In this document: positions 17,310-26,161 of the stretch, piece by piece
How positions within the stretch are numbered: the first letter of the stretch is position 1
How the letters are laid out: the number at the start of each line of letters is the position of its first letter
DNA from: Caryophanales bacterium UBA743
GTDB taxonomy: Bacteria; Bacillota_I; Bacilli_A; RFN20; CAG-826
Reading direction: 5' to 3'
DNA: 64,000 bases
NCBI GenBank assembly: GCA_002297365.1
Contig: DBKT01000011.1
Location: forward strand, 186,001 to 250,000
Notes under the pieces: generated by a model
The model's database searches: none
Told to the model about the DNA's origin: nothing
Seen by the model: the letters and a program-made list of their open reading frames with translations, nothing else
Position numbers and translations under genes: made by a program

Positions 17310-18260
17310 TTAATCGATAAATAAAGCTGCCGCTCCTAAGATGCCCGCATCGTTCCCTAAAGAGGAAACGAACACCTTCACAGGAGAAGTACATTCAAAG
17401 CCATACTTGAATTTCTTTAGTTTCTTAGTGATGGCATCCGTCAAATATTCTCTCTGATTGGAAAGCCCTCCGCCTAGGATAATCGCGTCTGGGCGGAAGA
17501 TGTTGCAATAATTAAGGCAGCCAACCGTAAGATAATCTTCATATTGGTCAACAACGCCTAAAGCGGTTTTGTCGCCTTGCTTGGAGCATTCGAAAGCGGT
17601 TTTTCCGTCAACCTTATTGATATCGTAGGCAACATAATCCCACATCAAGGAATTTTTGTCTTTTTCCATGGCTTCTTTTGTTTGGCGGATTAAAGCGGTG
17701 ACGGAAGCATACGCTTCAAGGCAACCCGTCAATCCGCATGAGCAAGGGACTCCATCCATTTCGATGATCATATGGCCCATTTCTGCGCCTTTCCCTTCAT
17801 TTCCGACATAAAGACGGTCGTTGAGGTAGAGACCGCCGCCAACGCCCGTCCCTAAAGTAAGCAAAACGAGGTTATGGTAGTTCTTCCCTACGCCAAATTT
17901 GGCTTCTCCTGCCATAGCCGCATTGGCATCGTTGGCAATTCTGGCTTTCATTCCCGTTTTTTCTTCGATTATTTTCACGATAGGAAGATGATGCCAGTTT
18001 AAATTGCCGGCAAAATCGCAAGAGCCGGTATCCGAATTGATCGATCCAGGGCAGCCAATGCCTATGCCGACGAAATCAGACTTCTTGTAATCGCATTTTA
18101 CGATTTGTTCGTTGATCAAATCCCCCAAACGTTGGATAAGCTCTTCTTGAGAGACGCTCTTATCGATTGGAAAGCCAAAACGGTTCAGGATTTCTCCGTT
18201 CTCAGAAACAAATCCTCCTTTGATAGAAGTTCCTCCGATATCAATTCCGACGTATTTCAT
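17310..18260 (-). CDS. glcK: ROK-family glucokinase
   Basis: ATP-dependent sugar kinase of the ROK family, most likely glucokinase. The phosphate-binding DIGGTSIKGG is at 7-16 and the second ATP motif is LTLGTGVGGG. The zinc site is GHMIIEMDG followed by CSCGLTGCLEAY, typical of ROK kinases. At 316 residues it lacks the N-terminal DNA-binding domain of ROK repressors. It is a monocistronic-looking gene. Other hexoses or amino sugars are possible substrates. Confidence 0.88.
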   Translation of the reverse strand: MKYVGIDIGGTSIKGGFVSENGEILNRFGFPIDKSVSQEELIQRLGDLINEQIVKCDYKKSDFVGIGIGCPGSINSDTGSCDFAGNLNWHHLPIVKIIEEKTGMKARIANDANAAMAGEAKFGVGKNYHNLVLLTLGTGVGGGLYLNDRLYVGNEGKGAEMGHMIIEMDGVPCSCGLTGCLEAYASVTALIRQTKEAMEKDKNSLMWDYVAYDINKVDGKTAFECSKQGDKTALGVVDQYEDYLTVGCLNYCNIFRPDAIILGGGLSNQREYLTDAITKKLKKFKYGFECTSPVKVFVSSLGNDAGILGAAALFID

Positions 18261-18432
18261 GATGATTAACCTCCATTAAAATATATTTTCCATTTCTTTT
18301 TGTCTGGGTTTCCCCATTCCTAAGCGCAAAAGAGCCGACCCATGAATGAGAATTCGCTTTCTTTGTTTCCTCTTGTGACGGATGAGGGTTCAAAAAGAAC
18401 GTTTTCCATAATTATTTTAGCAAAAAGAATTC

Positions 18433-19548
18433 TTACTTTTGGGCAATAATTCTTTCAAATAGCTCTTTGGCTGCCAAAATGGCGTCATCCATATCGAAAT
18501 AACGATACAAAGCAAGGCGGCCTAAGAAATAAACATGGGGTTCCAATCTCTTTGCTTCATCAAGATACCGTTTGGCAAGATTGTTATTCTTATCGTCGTT
18601 CACCGTGTAATAAGGAATCTTCCCATCCGAATAGGCGTCAGGATATTCTTTATAAATAATGGTTGAATGATGGTTCTTGCAATAAGGATCAAAATGCTTA
18701 TGTTCCGTAATGCGTGTGTATGCTACGTCTTTTGAAGTGTAATTCACCACAGCATTCCCTTGATAATCGTCTTGATTCAGCGTTTCTTTTTCAAAACGCA
18801 AAGAACGCCACTCCAACCTTCCGAAGCGATAGTCGAAATAAGAATCCAGTTGACCCGTGTATATGATTACGGGTGCCAGATTTGCATATTTTTCTCTTTC
18901 TTTTAAGAAATCCACATTCAGAAGCACATCGATGCCTTTAGCTAAATTCTTCGCGAAAACGGAATATCCTCCCTTTGGCAAACCTTGATAAACATCGTTG
19001 AAATAGTTGTTATTGTATTCAAAACGAAGAGGGAGGCGTTTGATGATGGATGGAGGAAGCTCCTTGCAATCCCTGCCCCATTGTTTTTCGGTATATTCCT
19101 TAATGAGTTTGGTGTAAACGGTTCTTCCGACCATGCTAAGAGCTTGCTCCTCAAGATTTTTAGGGTCGTGGATGTTTTCTTTAGCGATCTCTTCTTGAAT
19201 CTTCCTTTTTGCCTCTTCCGGTGTGCTCACCCCCCAAAGTTCATGGAAGGTATTCATATTAAAGGGCAAATGGTAACGCTCACCATGATAATTCGCGATA
19301 GGAGAATTGATAAAAGGATAGACATCGGAATATTTGTTGAAGAAATCCCAGGCAAAAGAATCCGACGTATGGAAAATATGAGGGCCGTAGGTATGAACGA
19401 TGATGTCATCCTCCACATCCGTGGAAATGTTTCCTCCTAAATGATTCCTCTTCTCCAAAAGAAGGACTTTTTTGCCAGAATCCATAAGAAGCCTGGCGAT
19501 GGTAAGCCCGCTTAAACCAGCGCCAACAATTAAAAAATCATATTTCAT
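18433..19548 (-). CDS. glf: UDP-galactopyranose mutase
   Basis: Flavoenzyme that converts UDP-galactopyranose to UDP-galactofuranose for cell-surface glycans. The FAD-binding GAGLSGLTIARLLMDSG is at 9-25 and LLEKRNHLGGN follows, then HTYGPHIFHT and the UGM-typical RLPLRFEYNNNYFNDVYQG. At 371 residues the length is right. The ATG at 19548 has no Shine-Dalgarno. An extended -10 (TGTTATAAT) ends 6 nt before it, so the mRNA is probably leaderless. No galactofuranosyltransferase is nearby. Confidence 0.93.
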   Translation of the reverse strand: MKYDFLIVGAGLSGLTIARLLMDSGKKVLLLEKRNHLGGNISTDVEDDIIVHTYGPHIFHTSDSFAWDFFNKYSDVYPFINSPIANYHGERYHLPFNMNTFHELWGVSTPEEAKRKIQEEIAKENIHDPKNLEEQALSMVGRTVYTKLIKEYTEKQWGRDCKELPPSIIKRLPLRFEYNNNYFNDVYQGLPKGGYSVFAKNLAKGIDVLLNVDFLKEREKYANLAPVIIYTGQLDSYFDYRFGRLEWRSLRFEKETLNQDDYQGNAVVNYTSKDVAYTRITEHKHFDPYCKNHHSTIIYKEYPDAYSDGKIPYYTVNDDKNNNLAKRYLDEAKRLEPHVYFLGRLALYRYFDMDDAILAAKELFERIIAQK

Positions 19549-19554
19549 GGAAAA

Positions 19555-19563
19555 ATTATAACA
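19555..19563 (-). promoter_or_regulatory. Extended -10 promoter giving a leaderless glf mRNA
   Basis: On the minus strand TGTTATAAT ends at 19555, with exactly 6 nt (TTTTCC) before the ATG at 19548. Transcription starting at the usual distance would begin at the A of the start codon. Confidence 0.6.
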
Positions 19564-19612
19564 CCGATAAAGGTTTTTATAATTCAATTGTTTGTTACGA
19601 AAACTCTCCCCT

Positions 19613-21400
19613 CTATTTGCTTTCAACGAAAGCGGCCAACGTCCTTTCGTCATAGAAGGATTTGCGAGAGAAAGCGTAATCCGGCGACACCCCATCGTCA
19701 ATATCAAGGAATGATCCGTCGTTTCCTTTTACGCTCAAACGGGAAAGGCCAGACATTTGGAAAGGCATGCCATCCGCAGTGACAGAAGAATGGACAACGC
19801 AAGCACCACCTCCGCTCTTTTCGCCTATGATCGTGGCGAGTTTCCCTTCCTTGCAGATGCTGGAGAAAAGATTCGCGCACGAGAATGAATATGTGGATGT
19901 TAGAAGGAAGAAACGATAAGAGCTCATCAAATCCGACGAATTCACTTCACCATCTAAATTCGTATCCACGGCATAATAAAGAGAGGTCTTTGCCTCGCTT
20001 AAAGGATCATAAAGATTGATGGAAACCGAATTCGTCAGGAAGCCGAGGATCCCAATCAAAGCGTCGACCGCTCCGCCGCCATTCAAGGAAAGATCGATGA
20101 CGACATTCTCGATGTTGCCATAGGATCGAATCTGCCTGAAAGCGGAATAGAACATCGCAAAAGAATCCGATTCCACATAGTTACGGATCGTATTGGAGGT
20201 GAAATTCTTGTAAGAAGACACAAAGGAATCAAAACGGATAATCGCCGTCTTATCATAAAAGCTGAGACTTTCAGGATTTTTCCCCAGTTTTCTTTCACGA
20301 AGGGTTTCTAATTCTTTCCCACTTTGAGAAATCTCGACATAACGATCAGAAAAGGAAGAGGAGGAAACTTCGTTAAACCCATTGCCAAAGACAGAGGAAT
20401 AATCATATACGCCAGTATGCCCATCTCCTAACACCCCATAGAAAAGAGTATTGATAGCGTCTTGATAAATGGCATTATTTCTGGATTTCAAGCTCGAACG
20501 CAACAATCTTTCGTTTTCTTCAAGATAGGTGTCGATTGGACAATACCCTTTGTCTCTGAAGCCATAGAAATAATCAATATTGAAGCAAAGAACGTTGTAA
20601 TTGAATTCCGCATAGTCCGAGCTTTTCCCTTTTTGATGAAGAGGTCCGGAGTAGAATTCTTCCGCATACGTAGAAAGAGAGTCAGAATTCGCTTTGGCAA
20701 AGCCGTCCGCGCTCACATAATAGAAATCTTTGCCATTATAGGCAAAAGTAAGTCCCATAGGTTCAAAGAAAAGCTCTGAGGCAATCGCAAAAGGAACATA
20801 GACCTCTTCATCATAGGCAATCACATCCAGGGAATAATCCTTTAGATTGAAAACAACGCCTTCCATGGCGACATATTCCGTTGGATTCTCTTTATCGTAA
20901 GAGACGTATGGGTTTTTTTCTTCCGCCAAAGTGGAAACGCCATTCACTTCCGAAACGCCAGTAAGCAAAGAAAGGAGCTTGTCATAATCCGAAAAAGAAA
21001 TCGTGTCATTGCTTGAATCGACCGTGATGGTATTTAGCGTCAATAGAGAGCTATTCACCTTGTAAGTATAAACATCGCCGGAAACAGACACGGAAACGCT
21101 CTTCGTGTCATCCGCTAAAGACAAGGACATCGCATCGGAAATTGTAATGTAAGGAATATCCCCGATCTTCCGATAAGAAAGCTTGCTCTCCCCTCCCAAT
21201 AAATTGTTGGGAAGATAATCGTCACGTAAGTCCGAGGACTTAAAAGAATAAAGGTAACCCATTTGGATGCTGGAAAGATCATCCGCTTTCGCTTCCTTAT
21301 GCCCTGTGCTTCCTTTAATGATATCGAAGATGCTTAAATTGCACCCAGATAAAAGAAGAACGCTAAGCAGAGAAGGAATGATAATTTGTCTTTTTTTCAT
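19613..21400 (-). CDS. S41-family peptidase lipoprotein
   Basis: A Lys-Arg start and a hydrophobic segment end in the lipobox LLLSGC. The N-terminal half (about 60-250) is a beta-rich region resembling copper-amine-oxidase-type stalk domains. The C-terminal half is a tail-specific-protease-like S41 domain: DLSLNGGGAVDALIG, then LTSTYSFSCANLF with the probable nucleophilic Ser, then IGEKSGGGAC. No PDZ domain is obvious. I chose ATG 21400 (AAGGAGGG 11 nt upstream) rather than an upstream TTG at 21430. It probably processes cell-surface proteins. Confidence 0.85.
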   Translation of the reverse strand: MKKRQIIIPSLLSVLLLSGCNLSIFDIIKGSTGHKEAKADDLSSIQMGYLYSFKSSDLRDDYLPNNLLGGESKLSYRKIGDIPYITISDAMSLSLADDTKSVSVSVSGDVYTYKVNSSLLTLNTITVDSSNDTISFSDYDKLLSLLTGVSEVNGVSTLAEEKNPYVSYDKENPTEYVAMEGVVFNLKDYSLDVIAYDEEVYVPFAIASELFFEPMGLTFAYNGKDFYYVSADGFAKANSDSLSTYAEEFYSGPLHQKGKSSDYAEFNYNVLCFNIDYFYGFRDKGYCPIDTYLEENERLLRSSLKSRNNAIYQDAINTLFYGVLGDGHTGVYDYSSVFGNGFNEVSSSSFSDRYVEISQSGKELETLRERKLGKNPESLSFYDKTAIIRFDSFVSSYKNFTSNTIRNYVESDSFAMFYSAFRQIRSYGNIENVVIDLSLNGGGAVDALIGILGFLTNSVSINLYDPLSEAKTSLYYAVDTNLDGEVNSSDLMSSYRFFLLTSTYSFSCANLFSSICKEGKLATIIGEKSGGGACVVHSSVTADGMPFQMSGLSRLSVKGNDGSFLDIDDGVSPDYAFSRKSFYDERTLAAFVESK

Positions 21401-21473
21401 AATATATTTAACCCTCCTTACCTTTTTCAACCATCAAATCAAAAAGGTGAGATCGCCTCCATAGCGAAATGCA

Positions 21474-21890
21474 TTACTTTGTTGCCACTCCATGATAGCA
21501 ATCTAAAAGATATTCCAGGATTCTTTTACGGGGAACGATCCCAATAAAAGTATCGCGGTCATCAACCAAAGGAATAAAGTTCTGTTCCATCGAAAGAGCA
21601 ACCATCTCTTCGAAAGTTCCATTCACGTTTAAAGCTTGATAAGAACGGTAATGGGAAATATTCATGACCGTAACATCCTCTCCTTTTTTGAGTTCGAAAA
21701 AACAATCGTTTTTAATAAAAGAAAGAAGATCCCCTTCCGAAATCGTACCTAAATACCTTCCATATTTATCAAGCAATGGAACGACGCTGAATTTATAGAA
21801 ATCCATTTTTTCAAGAGCTTGGCGAATAGTCGCATCGCTCTCAAGAAATTTAGTCATCGTTTTAGGAACCATAAAGGAAAAAACATTCAT
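21474..21890 (-). CDS. CBS-domain pair protein
   Basis: 138 residues with two CBS motifs in tandem (about 8-65 and 75-132): SVVPLLDKYGRYLGTISEGDLL and FIPLVDDRDTFIGIVPRKRI. Such stand-alone Bateman modules bind adenine nucleotides and act as energy sensors. The partner is unknown. The guaB in this window has lost its own CBS pair, but there is no evidence linking the two. GAGG lies 8 nt before the ATG. Confidence 0.82.
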   Translation of the reverse strand: MNVFSFMVPKTMTKFLESDATIRQALEKMDFYKFSVVPLLDKYGRYLGTISEGDLLSFIKNDCFFELKKGEDVTVMNISHYRSYQALNVNGTFEEMVALSMEQNFIPLVDDRDTFIGIVPRKRILEYLLDCYHGVATK

Positions 21891-21960
21891 CGTTGATGCC
21901 TCAAAAAGAACAAGTCCATTGTAACGTTATATGCTTTTTGGGGCTACCAAAAAAAGAAAA

Positions 21961-22659
21961 TCAGGCTTTATAAACTCTCTTGCGCAGTTTCCTTACGTCG
22001 TGTTGGGAAATCAAGGAGAAAATAACAGGTGCCAATGGGGCGACTTGACTGATGGTTTCCAAAACGGAAACATAGCCTTCATAAGGGAGATAATCTTGCG
22101 CAATAGAGCAAGGGATGCTTAAACCAATGGCAGCAATTCCAACAACCATCAAAATGCCCCATATCTTTCCTTTTTTTGAGAAGAAAACGGTTGCAAGAAA
22201 ACAAAGCAATGCCATGGATAAAAAGGCAAATTCAAGAAAATAGAAAACATTGAAAAGGCTCATTGCCTCAAAAATCCGCTGAGGGAAAACGATCAACTCC
22301 GGAGTCAGCAAGGCTCCAACCACCACCAACCATGCAAAAAGATAAAAGGTGGAAATCGCATGGAGACCAACGTGCTCTTTCTCTTTTGCCATCTCTGCAA
22401 TGCCGTCGACAAAAGCAATCAAAATAATCGCGAAAATCAACTCAATCCCTTCATAGGCAATCTCCTGATTGAGCTCGGCCGTTTTCATGGATGACGCGCC
22501 ATTTTTTTGCAAAGAATAGATGATAATGAAAATGATGGCGAAAAAGATATGCAAAGCGTCGAATATCGTAAAGCCCAAGAAGTTATAGCTTCTCCCGGGG
22601 TGAACAATATCCTCCCCTTCTAAATCACGGACAATTTCCTTTTCCTTGCTCTCATTCAT
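21961..22659 (-). CDS. Polytopic membrane protein, unknown
   Basis: 232 residues with a charged N-terminus and about six hydrophobic segments (near 28-45, 70-88, 98-118, 132-155, 166-185, 200-217). No family is recognised. It lies 43 bp downstream of the ECF S-component gene on the same strand and may share its transcript. Confidence 0.65.
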   Translation of the reverse strand: MNESKEKEIVRDLEGEDIVHPGRSYNFLGFTIFDALHIFFAIIFIIIYSLQKNGASSMKTAELNQEIAYEGIELIFAIILIAFVDGIAEMAKEKEHVGLHAISTFYLFAWLVVVGALLTPELIVFPQRIFEAMSLFNVFYFLEFAFLSMALLCFLATVFFSKKGKIWGILMVVGIAAIGLSIPCSIAQDYLPYEGYVSVLETISQVAPLAPVIFSLISQHDVRKLRKRVYKA

Positions 22660-22702
22660 AGCAACGTATCAATGTTAACTCTAAAAACAAGAAAAGAAGA
22701 CC

Positions 22703-23458
22703 TTATTTTTTATTTCCTAAGGCGATATACGGATTCAAATCATTCAAACAGTTCAGTTTCCTAGTTGAAAAATAGATCGGATAAAAGAAAGCGATAACCA
22801 AAATTATCGTCACCAGAGAAGTAAAAAGAGCGGCAGGCAATTTCATAATAGACATCACGATGGCCGCATCAAATTGAATGCCTGTCGCAACGCCGAAGAG
22901 GATACGCAAGAGAAACTCACCCGCCACATTCATCGTCAAAGAGACAATCATCGCGAAAAGCAGGCATTGGCTTGAGGAAGAAAGATAAAAAGAAGCGACG
23001 AAACCGGCAAGCACTATCAAACTCAAGATGGATATGGCGATAACGCCCAACAAGGAATAGTTAGAATCGGGAACAAAATACATATAGAGCATATAGCCGA
23101 ATAAAGACAAAGACAAAGCCGTTGATATGCCTAACAGCAAAGAACCATTGGCTTTCTTTTTAAGGCACAAGCGAAAAATATAACCAGCTAAGAAACCCAT
23201 CAAGAATTTCAATATGAAGGTGCGCAAATAAACGTTCCAAGCATACCCCAAAGCAATATCGTTAAATCCCATACCCAACGATCCTGCCGCCCCTCCAACA
23301 AAAGGACCGCACAATAATCCCGCTAAAACGCAAAAGAAATTCCCTAAATGCACTTTGCTTGTTCCTAAGGGTATGGAAACGAAAGTGCCAGCGAAACATA
23401 AAGCAATAAAAATGGCCGTATAAATGATTTCGCACAACAATTTTCTATCTTTATTCAT
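22703..23458 (-). CDS. ECF transporter S component
   Basis: Substrate-binding membrane subunit of an energy-coupling-factor (vitamin-type) importer. The N-terminal region is typical: TAIFIALCFAGTFVSIPL, then KVHLGNFFCVLAGLLCGP and GGAAGSLGMGFNDI, the usual Gly/Ala-rich helix contacts. About six to eight membrane segments. EcfA and EcfT are not in the window, so it must share a common energising module. The substrate is unknown. A TAGTAT box lies 6 nt before the ATG and no Shine-Dalgarno is seen. Confidence 0.8.
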   Translation of the reverse strand: MNKDRKLLCEIIYTAIFIALCFAGTFVSIPLGTSKVHLGNFFCVLAGLLCGPFVGGAAGSLGMGFNDIALGYAWNVYLRTFILKFLMGFLAGYIFRLCLKKKANGSLLLGISTALSLSLFGYMLYMYFVPDSNYSLLGVIAISILSLIVLAGFVASFYLSSSSQCLLFAMIVSLTMNVAGEFLLRILFGVATGIQFDAAIVMSIMKLPAALFTSLVTIILVIAFFYPIYFSTRKLNCLNDLNPYIALGNKK

Positions 23459-23489
23459 GGAGCAATACTAAACCATTCGTGGACGATGA

Positions 23490-23532
23490 GAAAGCGGAAG
23501 CTCTTTAATTCAGTAAAATGTGAGCGCTTTCT
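23490..23532. promoter_or_regulatory. Inverted repeat and cre-like box between divergent genes
   Basis: GAAAGCG (23490-23496) and CGCTTTC (23525-23531) form an inverted repeat. The right arm is part of AGAAAGCGCTCACA on the minus strand (23532-23519), which matches 13 of 14 positions of the cre consensus. It could control either the ECF gene or the Na/Pi gene. Confidence 0.35.
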
Positions 23533-23599
23533 AAAAAGCTTTCTAGCCAAGGAGTAAGGTCTTCCCTTAATATGTAAAAGAAGAGTAACAAAAACGAAA

Positions 23600-25330
23600 A
23601 TGATTTGTCACATTATCCTTGAAGTGTCTTCTGCTCCCTCGGTTCTAGCGCCGATTTTGCTCATGATTGGTGGACTGGGTGCGTTGTTTATAGGCATGAA
23701 CATGCTTCAGTCCTCGACAGAGAAGATGGCCACAACTGGCTTAAAGAAGCTTTTCGCTAAGACCGCTAAATCCAAATTTGCAGGCGTTGGCATTGGTACA
23801 TTGGCCACCATGATCATGCAATCCAGCGGTGCGACGACCATCATGGTCGTCGGTTTCGTTAACGCTGGCGTTATGAGCTTAACCCAGGCTGCAACCTACA
23901 TAATGGGTGCAAATATCGGAACCACAATCACCGCACAAATCGTTGCTTTAGGCGGTTTGAGCTCTTCCGCTTTTCCTTTAACGGAAATCATCATTTCTTT
24001 GACTTTAGTGGGCGTCATCATACGCCTGCTTTTTAAAAAGAAATTCCCCAAAGTCGCTTTTGCAGGAGATATGGTTGCTGGTCTGGGCCTTCTTTTCTTG
24101 GGCTTGGAAACGATGACGGAGAATATGCAAAGCCTGTTTCTTTCGAATGAAGCGTTGAAAAGCGCTTTGATATCTTTGACGAATCCTTTCTTGCTTCTCT
24201 TAATTGGCATTCTTTTAACTATTTTGGCCCAATCTTCTAGCGCCGTTACTTCTATCGTCTTGGCCTTAGCGATGGCTGGAGCGGTCGTAGGTGGCAATGG
24301 GAATGGCGTTCTTTATCTTGTTTTGGGCTCGAATATTGGTTCTTGTTCCACCGCTCTTCTTTCCGCGATCGGTTCAACAACGAACGGAAAAAGAACGGCT
24401 GTCATCCATCTTTTGTTCAATGTGTTTGGCTCTTTGATTTTTTTCGTTGTTTTGCTTTGCTGGCCGAAAGCGATGGAAAGTACTTTTGCAAAGTTCTTCC
24501 CTTCCTCCCCTGCAACGCAAATCGCCATGTTTCACACCTTTTTCAATGTGCTGACCACCATTCTTTTCCTGCCTTTGACCCGTTTCCTTGTCTTCTTGGC
24601 AACAAAGATCATTCCAGAAAAAGGCAAGGGAAACGAAACGGATTTGTTGGACGACCGTTTCCTTTCCACTCCAGAATTAGCCTTAACGCAGGCCATTTCT
24701 TATTATCATATAATGGCTAAGCTATCTTTAGATGATTTGAATTTGGCTTTAAACGCTTTTCTTGAAAGGGATGTGAGCAAGAAAGAGGAAATCGACGCTT
24801 TAGAGAATAAGGTTTTGCACATGTCAAAAGAATTGAGCGGATTTTTGGTTCAAATTGCAGCCAAAGACGTAAGCGAGGATTCGCAAAAACGCATCTCGAG
24901 AATGCAGCTTGATATAGCGGATATCATCCGCTTTACGGAGGTTGCGGACAATATCACGGGCTACACCCGTCATGAAGTCGAGGATGAGCTTACTTTCTCT
25001 CCCATCGTTTTAATGGATGTCAAGGAGATGCAAATTCTCCTGAATAAAATGTTCGAAGAAGTAAATAAAATCGTGGATAAGCCATCTTTAGAGCAATTAG
25101 AAGTGGTAAGAATGATGGAAGATGGGATCGATAGCAAAAGAACATCCATGGTACACGGTCATTTAAAACGCTTGGAAAATGGGGAATGCAAACCGCAGAA
25201 TTCCAACGTCTTCATCAATTTAGTCGGAAACCTGGAGCGTTGCGGCGACCATTTGAATTTCATTGCCGAACGCTCATCTTCCGATATCCTTCCTAAAGGA
25301 GAGGAAGATGCCATAAGCCTGCATCCGTAG
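23600..25330 (+). CDS. Na/Pi cotransporter family protein with PhoU-like tail
   Basis: Sodium-dependent phosphate transporter of the NptA/YjbB type. The inverted-topology repeats carry the family signatures MIMQSSGATTIMVVG and ILAQSSSAVTSIVL, and about nine hydrophobic segments span residues 15-330. The last ~220 residues are soluble and helical, like a PhoU domain (ALENKVLHMSKELSGFLV, ERCGDHLNFIAERS). The 576-residue length is normal for the family. No pst or pho genes are adjacent. Confidence 0.9.
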   Translation: MICHIILEVSSAPSVLAPILLMIGGLGALFIGMNMLQSSTEKMATTGLKKLFAKTAKSKFAGVGIGTLATMIMQSSGATTIMVVGFVNAGVMSLTQAATYIMGANIGTTITAQIVALGGLSSSAFPLTEIIISLTLVGVIIRLLFKKKFPKVAFAGDMVAGLGLLFLGLETMTENMQSLFLSNEALKSALISLTNPFLLLLIGILLTILAQSSSAVTSIVLALAMAGAVVGGNGNGVLYLVLGSNIGSCSTALLSAIGSTTNGKRTAVIHLLFNVFGSLIFFVVLLCWPKAMESTFAKFFPSSPATQIAMFHTFFNVLTTILFLPLTRFLVFLATKIIPEKGKGNETDLLDDRFLSTPELALTQAISYYHIMAKLSLDDLNLALNAFLERDVSKKEEIDALENKVLHMSKELSGFLVQIAAKDVSEDSQKRISRMQLDIADIIRFTEVADNITGYTRHEVEDELTFSPIVLMDVKEMQILLNKMFEEVNKIVDKPSLEQLEVVRMMEDGIDSKRTSMVHGHLKRLENGECKPQNSNVFINLVGNLERCGDHLNFIAERSSSDILPKGEEDAISLHP

Positions 25331-25418
25331 TTCTGTAAACGTTTTCAAATAAGAGAAGAATCGCTTCCTTTTTAAATCAGGGCTTTTCAAGATAAAATAC
25401 AACCGCGGAGGGAAAAGC

Positions 25419-26150
25419 ATGTTTCTTTATTACGTTCGACACGGAGAGCCAAATTATGAATTGGATTGCTTGACCGAAAAAGGAAAAAAACAAGCTCAGG
25501 CAATAGCTGCATTTTTTAAGAAAGTCGGCATCCAGAAAATATACGCATCCACAATGGGGAGAGCTCAAGAGACCGCCAGCCCTACCGCAGACGAATTTCA
25601 TCTCCCCATCTTGCCCTGCTCTTGGGCTAGAGAGGATGTTGCTTGGAAGAATTTCTCCGCCCCGATTGACGAACATCATAGAACATGGTTATTTTGGCAC
25701 CCAAAATGGGCTGAGGAGTTCCAAAAGAAGGAAACGAGGGAAGCGGGGTACGCATTCTACGACCTTCCCGTTTATAAGGATTGCAACATCAAGAAGGGAA
25801 TCGAATCAACCGATAAGGCCGTGGACCGATTTATGGAAGAGCTCGGCTTCCGGCACGAGAGAGAAAAGGCCTGTTACAAACAAATAAAGAAAAATGACGA
25901 CAATGTCGTTTTATTCGCCCACCACGGTTTTGGCTTGGCTTTTCTTTCTTCTTTGCTAGACATCCCTTATTCCTTCTTTTCGCTAAGGTTTGATATGGGG
26001 CACACCTCCTATTCCCTCATCCAATTTGAAGCGGATGAAAAGGGGAGAGTCATACCGAAAATAATTCACTTATCGGATGATGCCCATCTTCATGTGGGCG
26101 GATTATTCCAAAAAGAAAACCCTTCCCAAATATACATAGAAGAAAAATAG
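25419..26150 (+). CDS. Histidine phosphatase family protein
   Basis: Phosphoglycerate-mutase-like phosphatase. The phospho-accepting His is in YVRHGEPNY (residues 5-13), the second Arg in STMGRAQETA, and the second catalytic His in LFAHHGFGLAFL. A HAHLHVGG-like tail is present. The substrate is unknown. The gene is 11 bp upstream of the PTS IIC-like gene, so the two form an operon. GGAGGG precedes the ATG. Confidence 0.87.
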   Translation: MFLYYVRHGEPNYELDCLTEKGKKQAQAIAAFFKKVGIQKIYASTMGRAQETASPTADEFHLPILPCSWAREDVAWKNFSAPIDEHHRTWLFWHPKWAEEFQKKETREAGYAFYDLPVYKDCNIKKGIESTDKAVDRFMEELGFRHEREKACYKQIKKNDDNVVLFAHHGFGLAFLSSLLDIPYSFFSLRFDMGHTSYSLIQFEADEKGRVIPKIIHLSDDAHLHVGGLFQKENPSQIYIEEK

Positions 26151-26161
26151 AGGACGCATAT

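Noticed and set aside
19549..19707. 53-residue N-terminal extension of glf
   Set aside because: It has no ribosome site, overlaps the end of the S41 protease gene, and the FAD motif begins right after the ATG at 19548.
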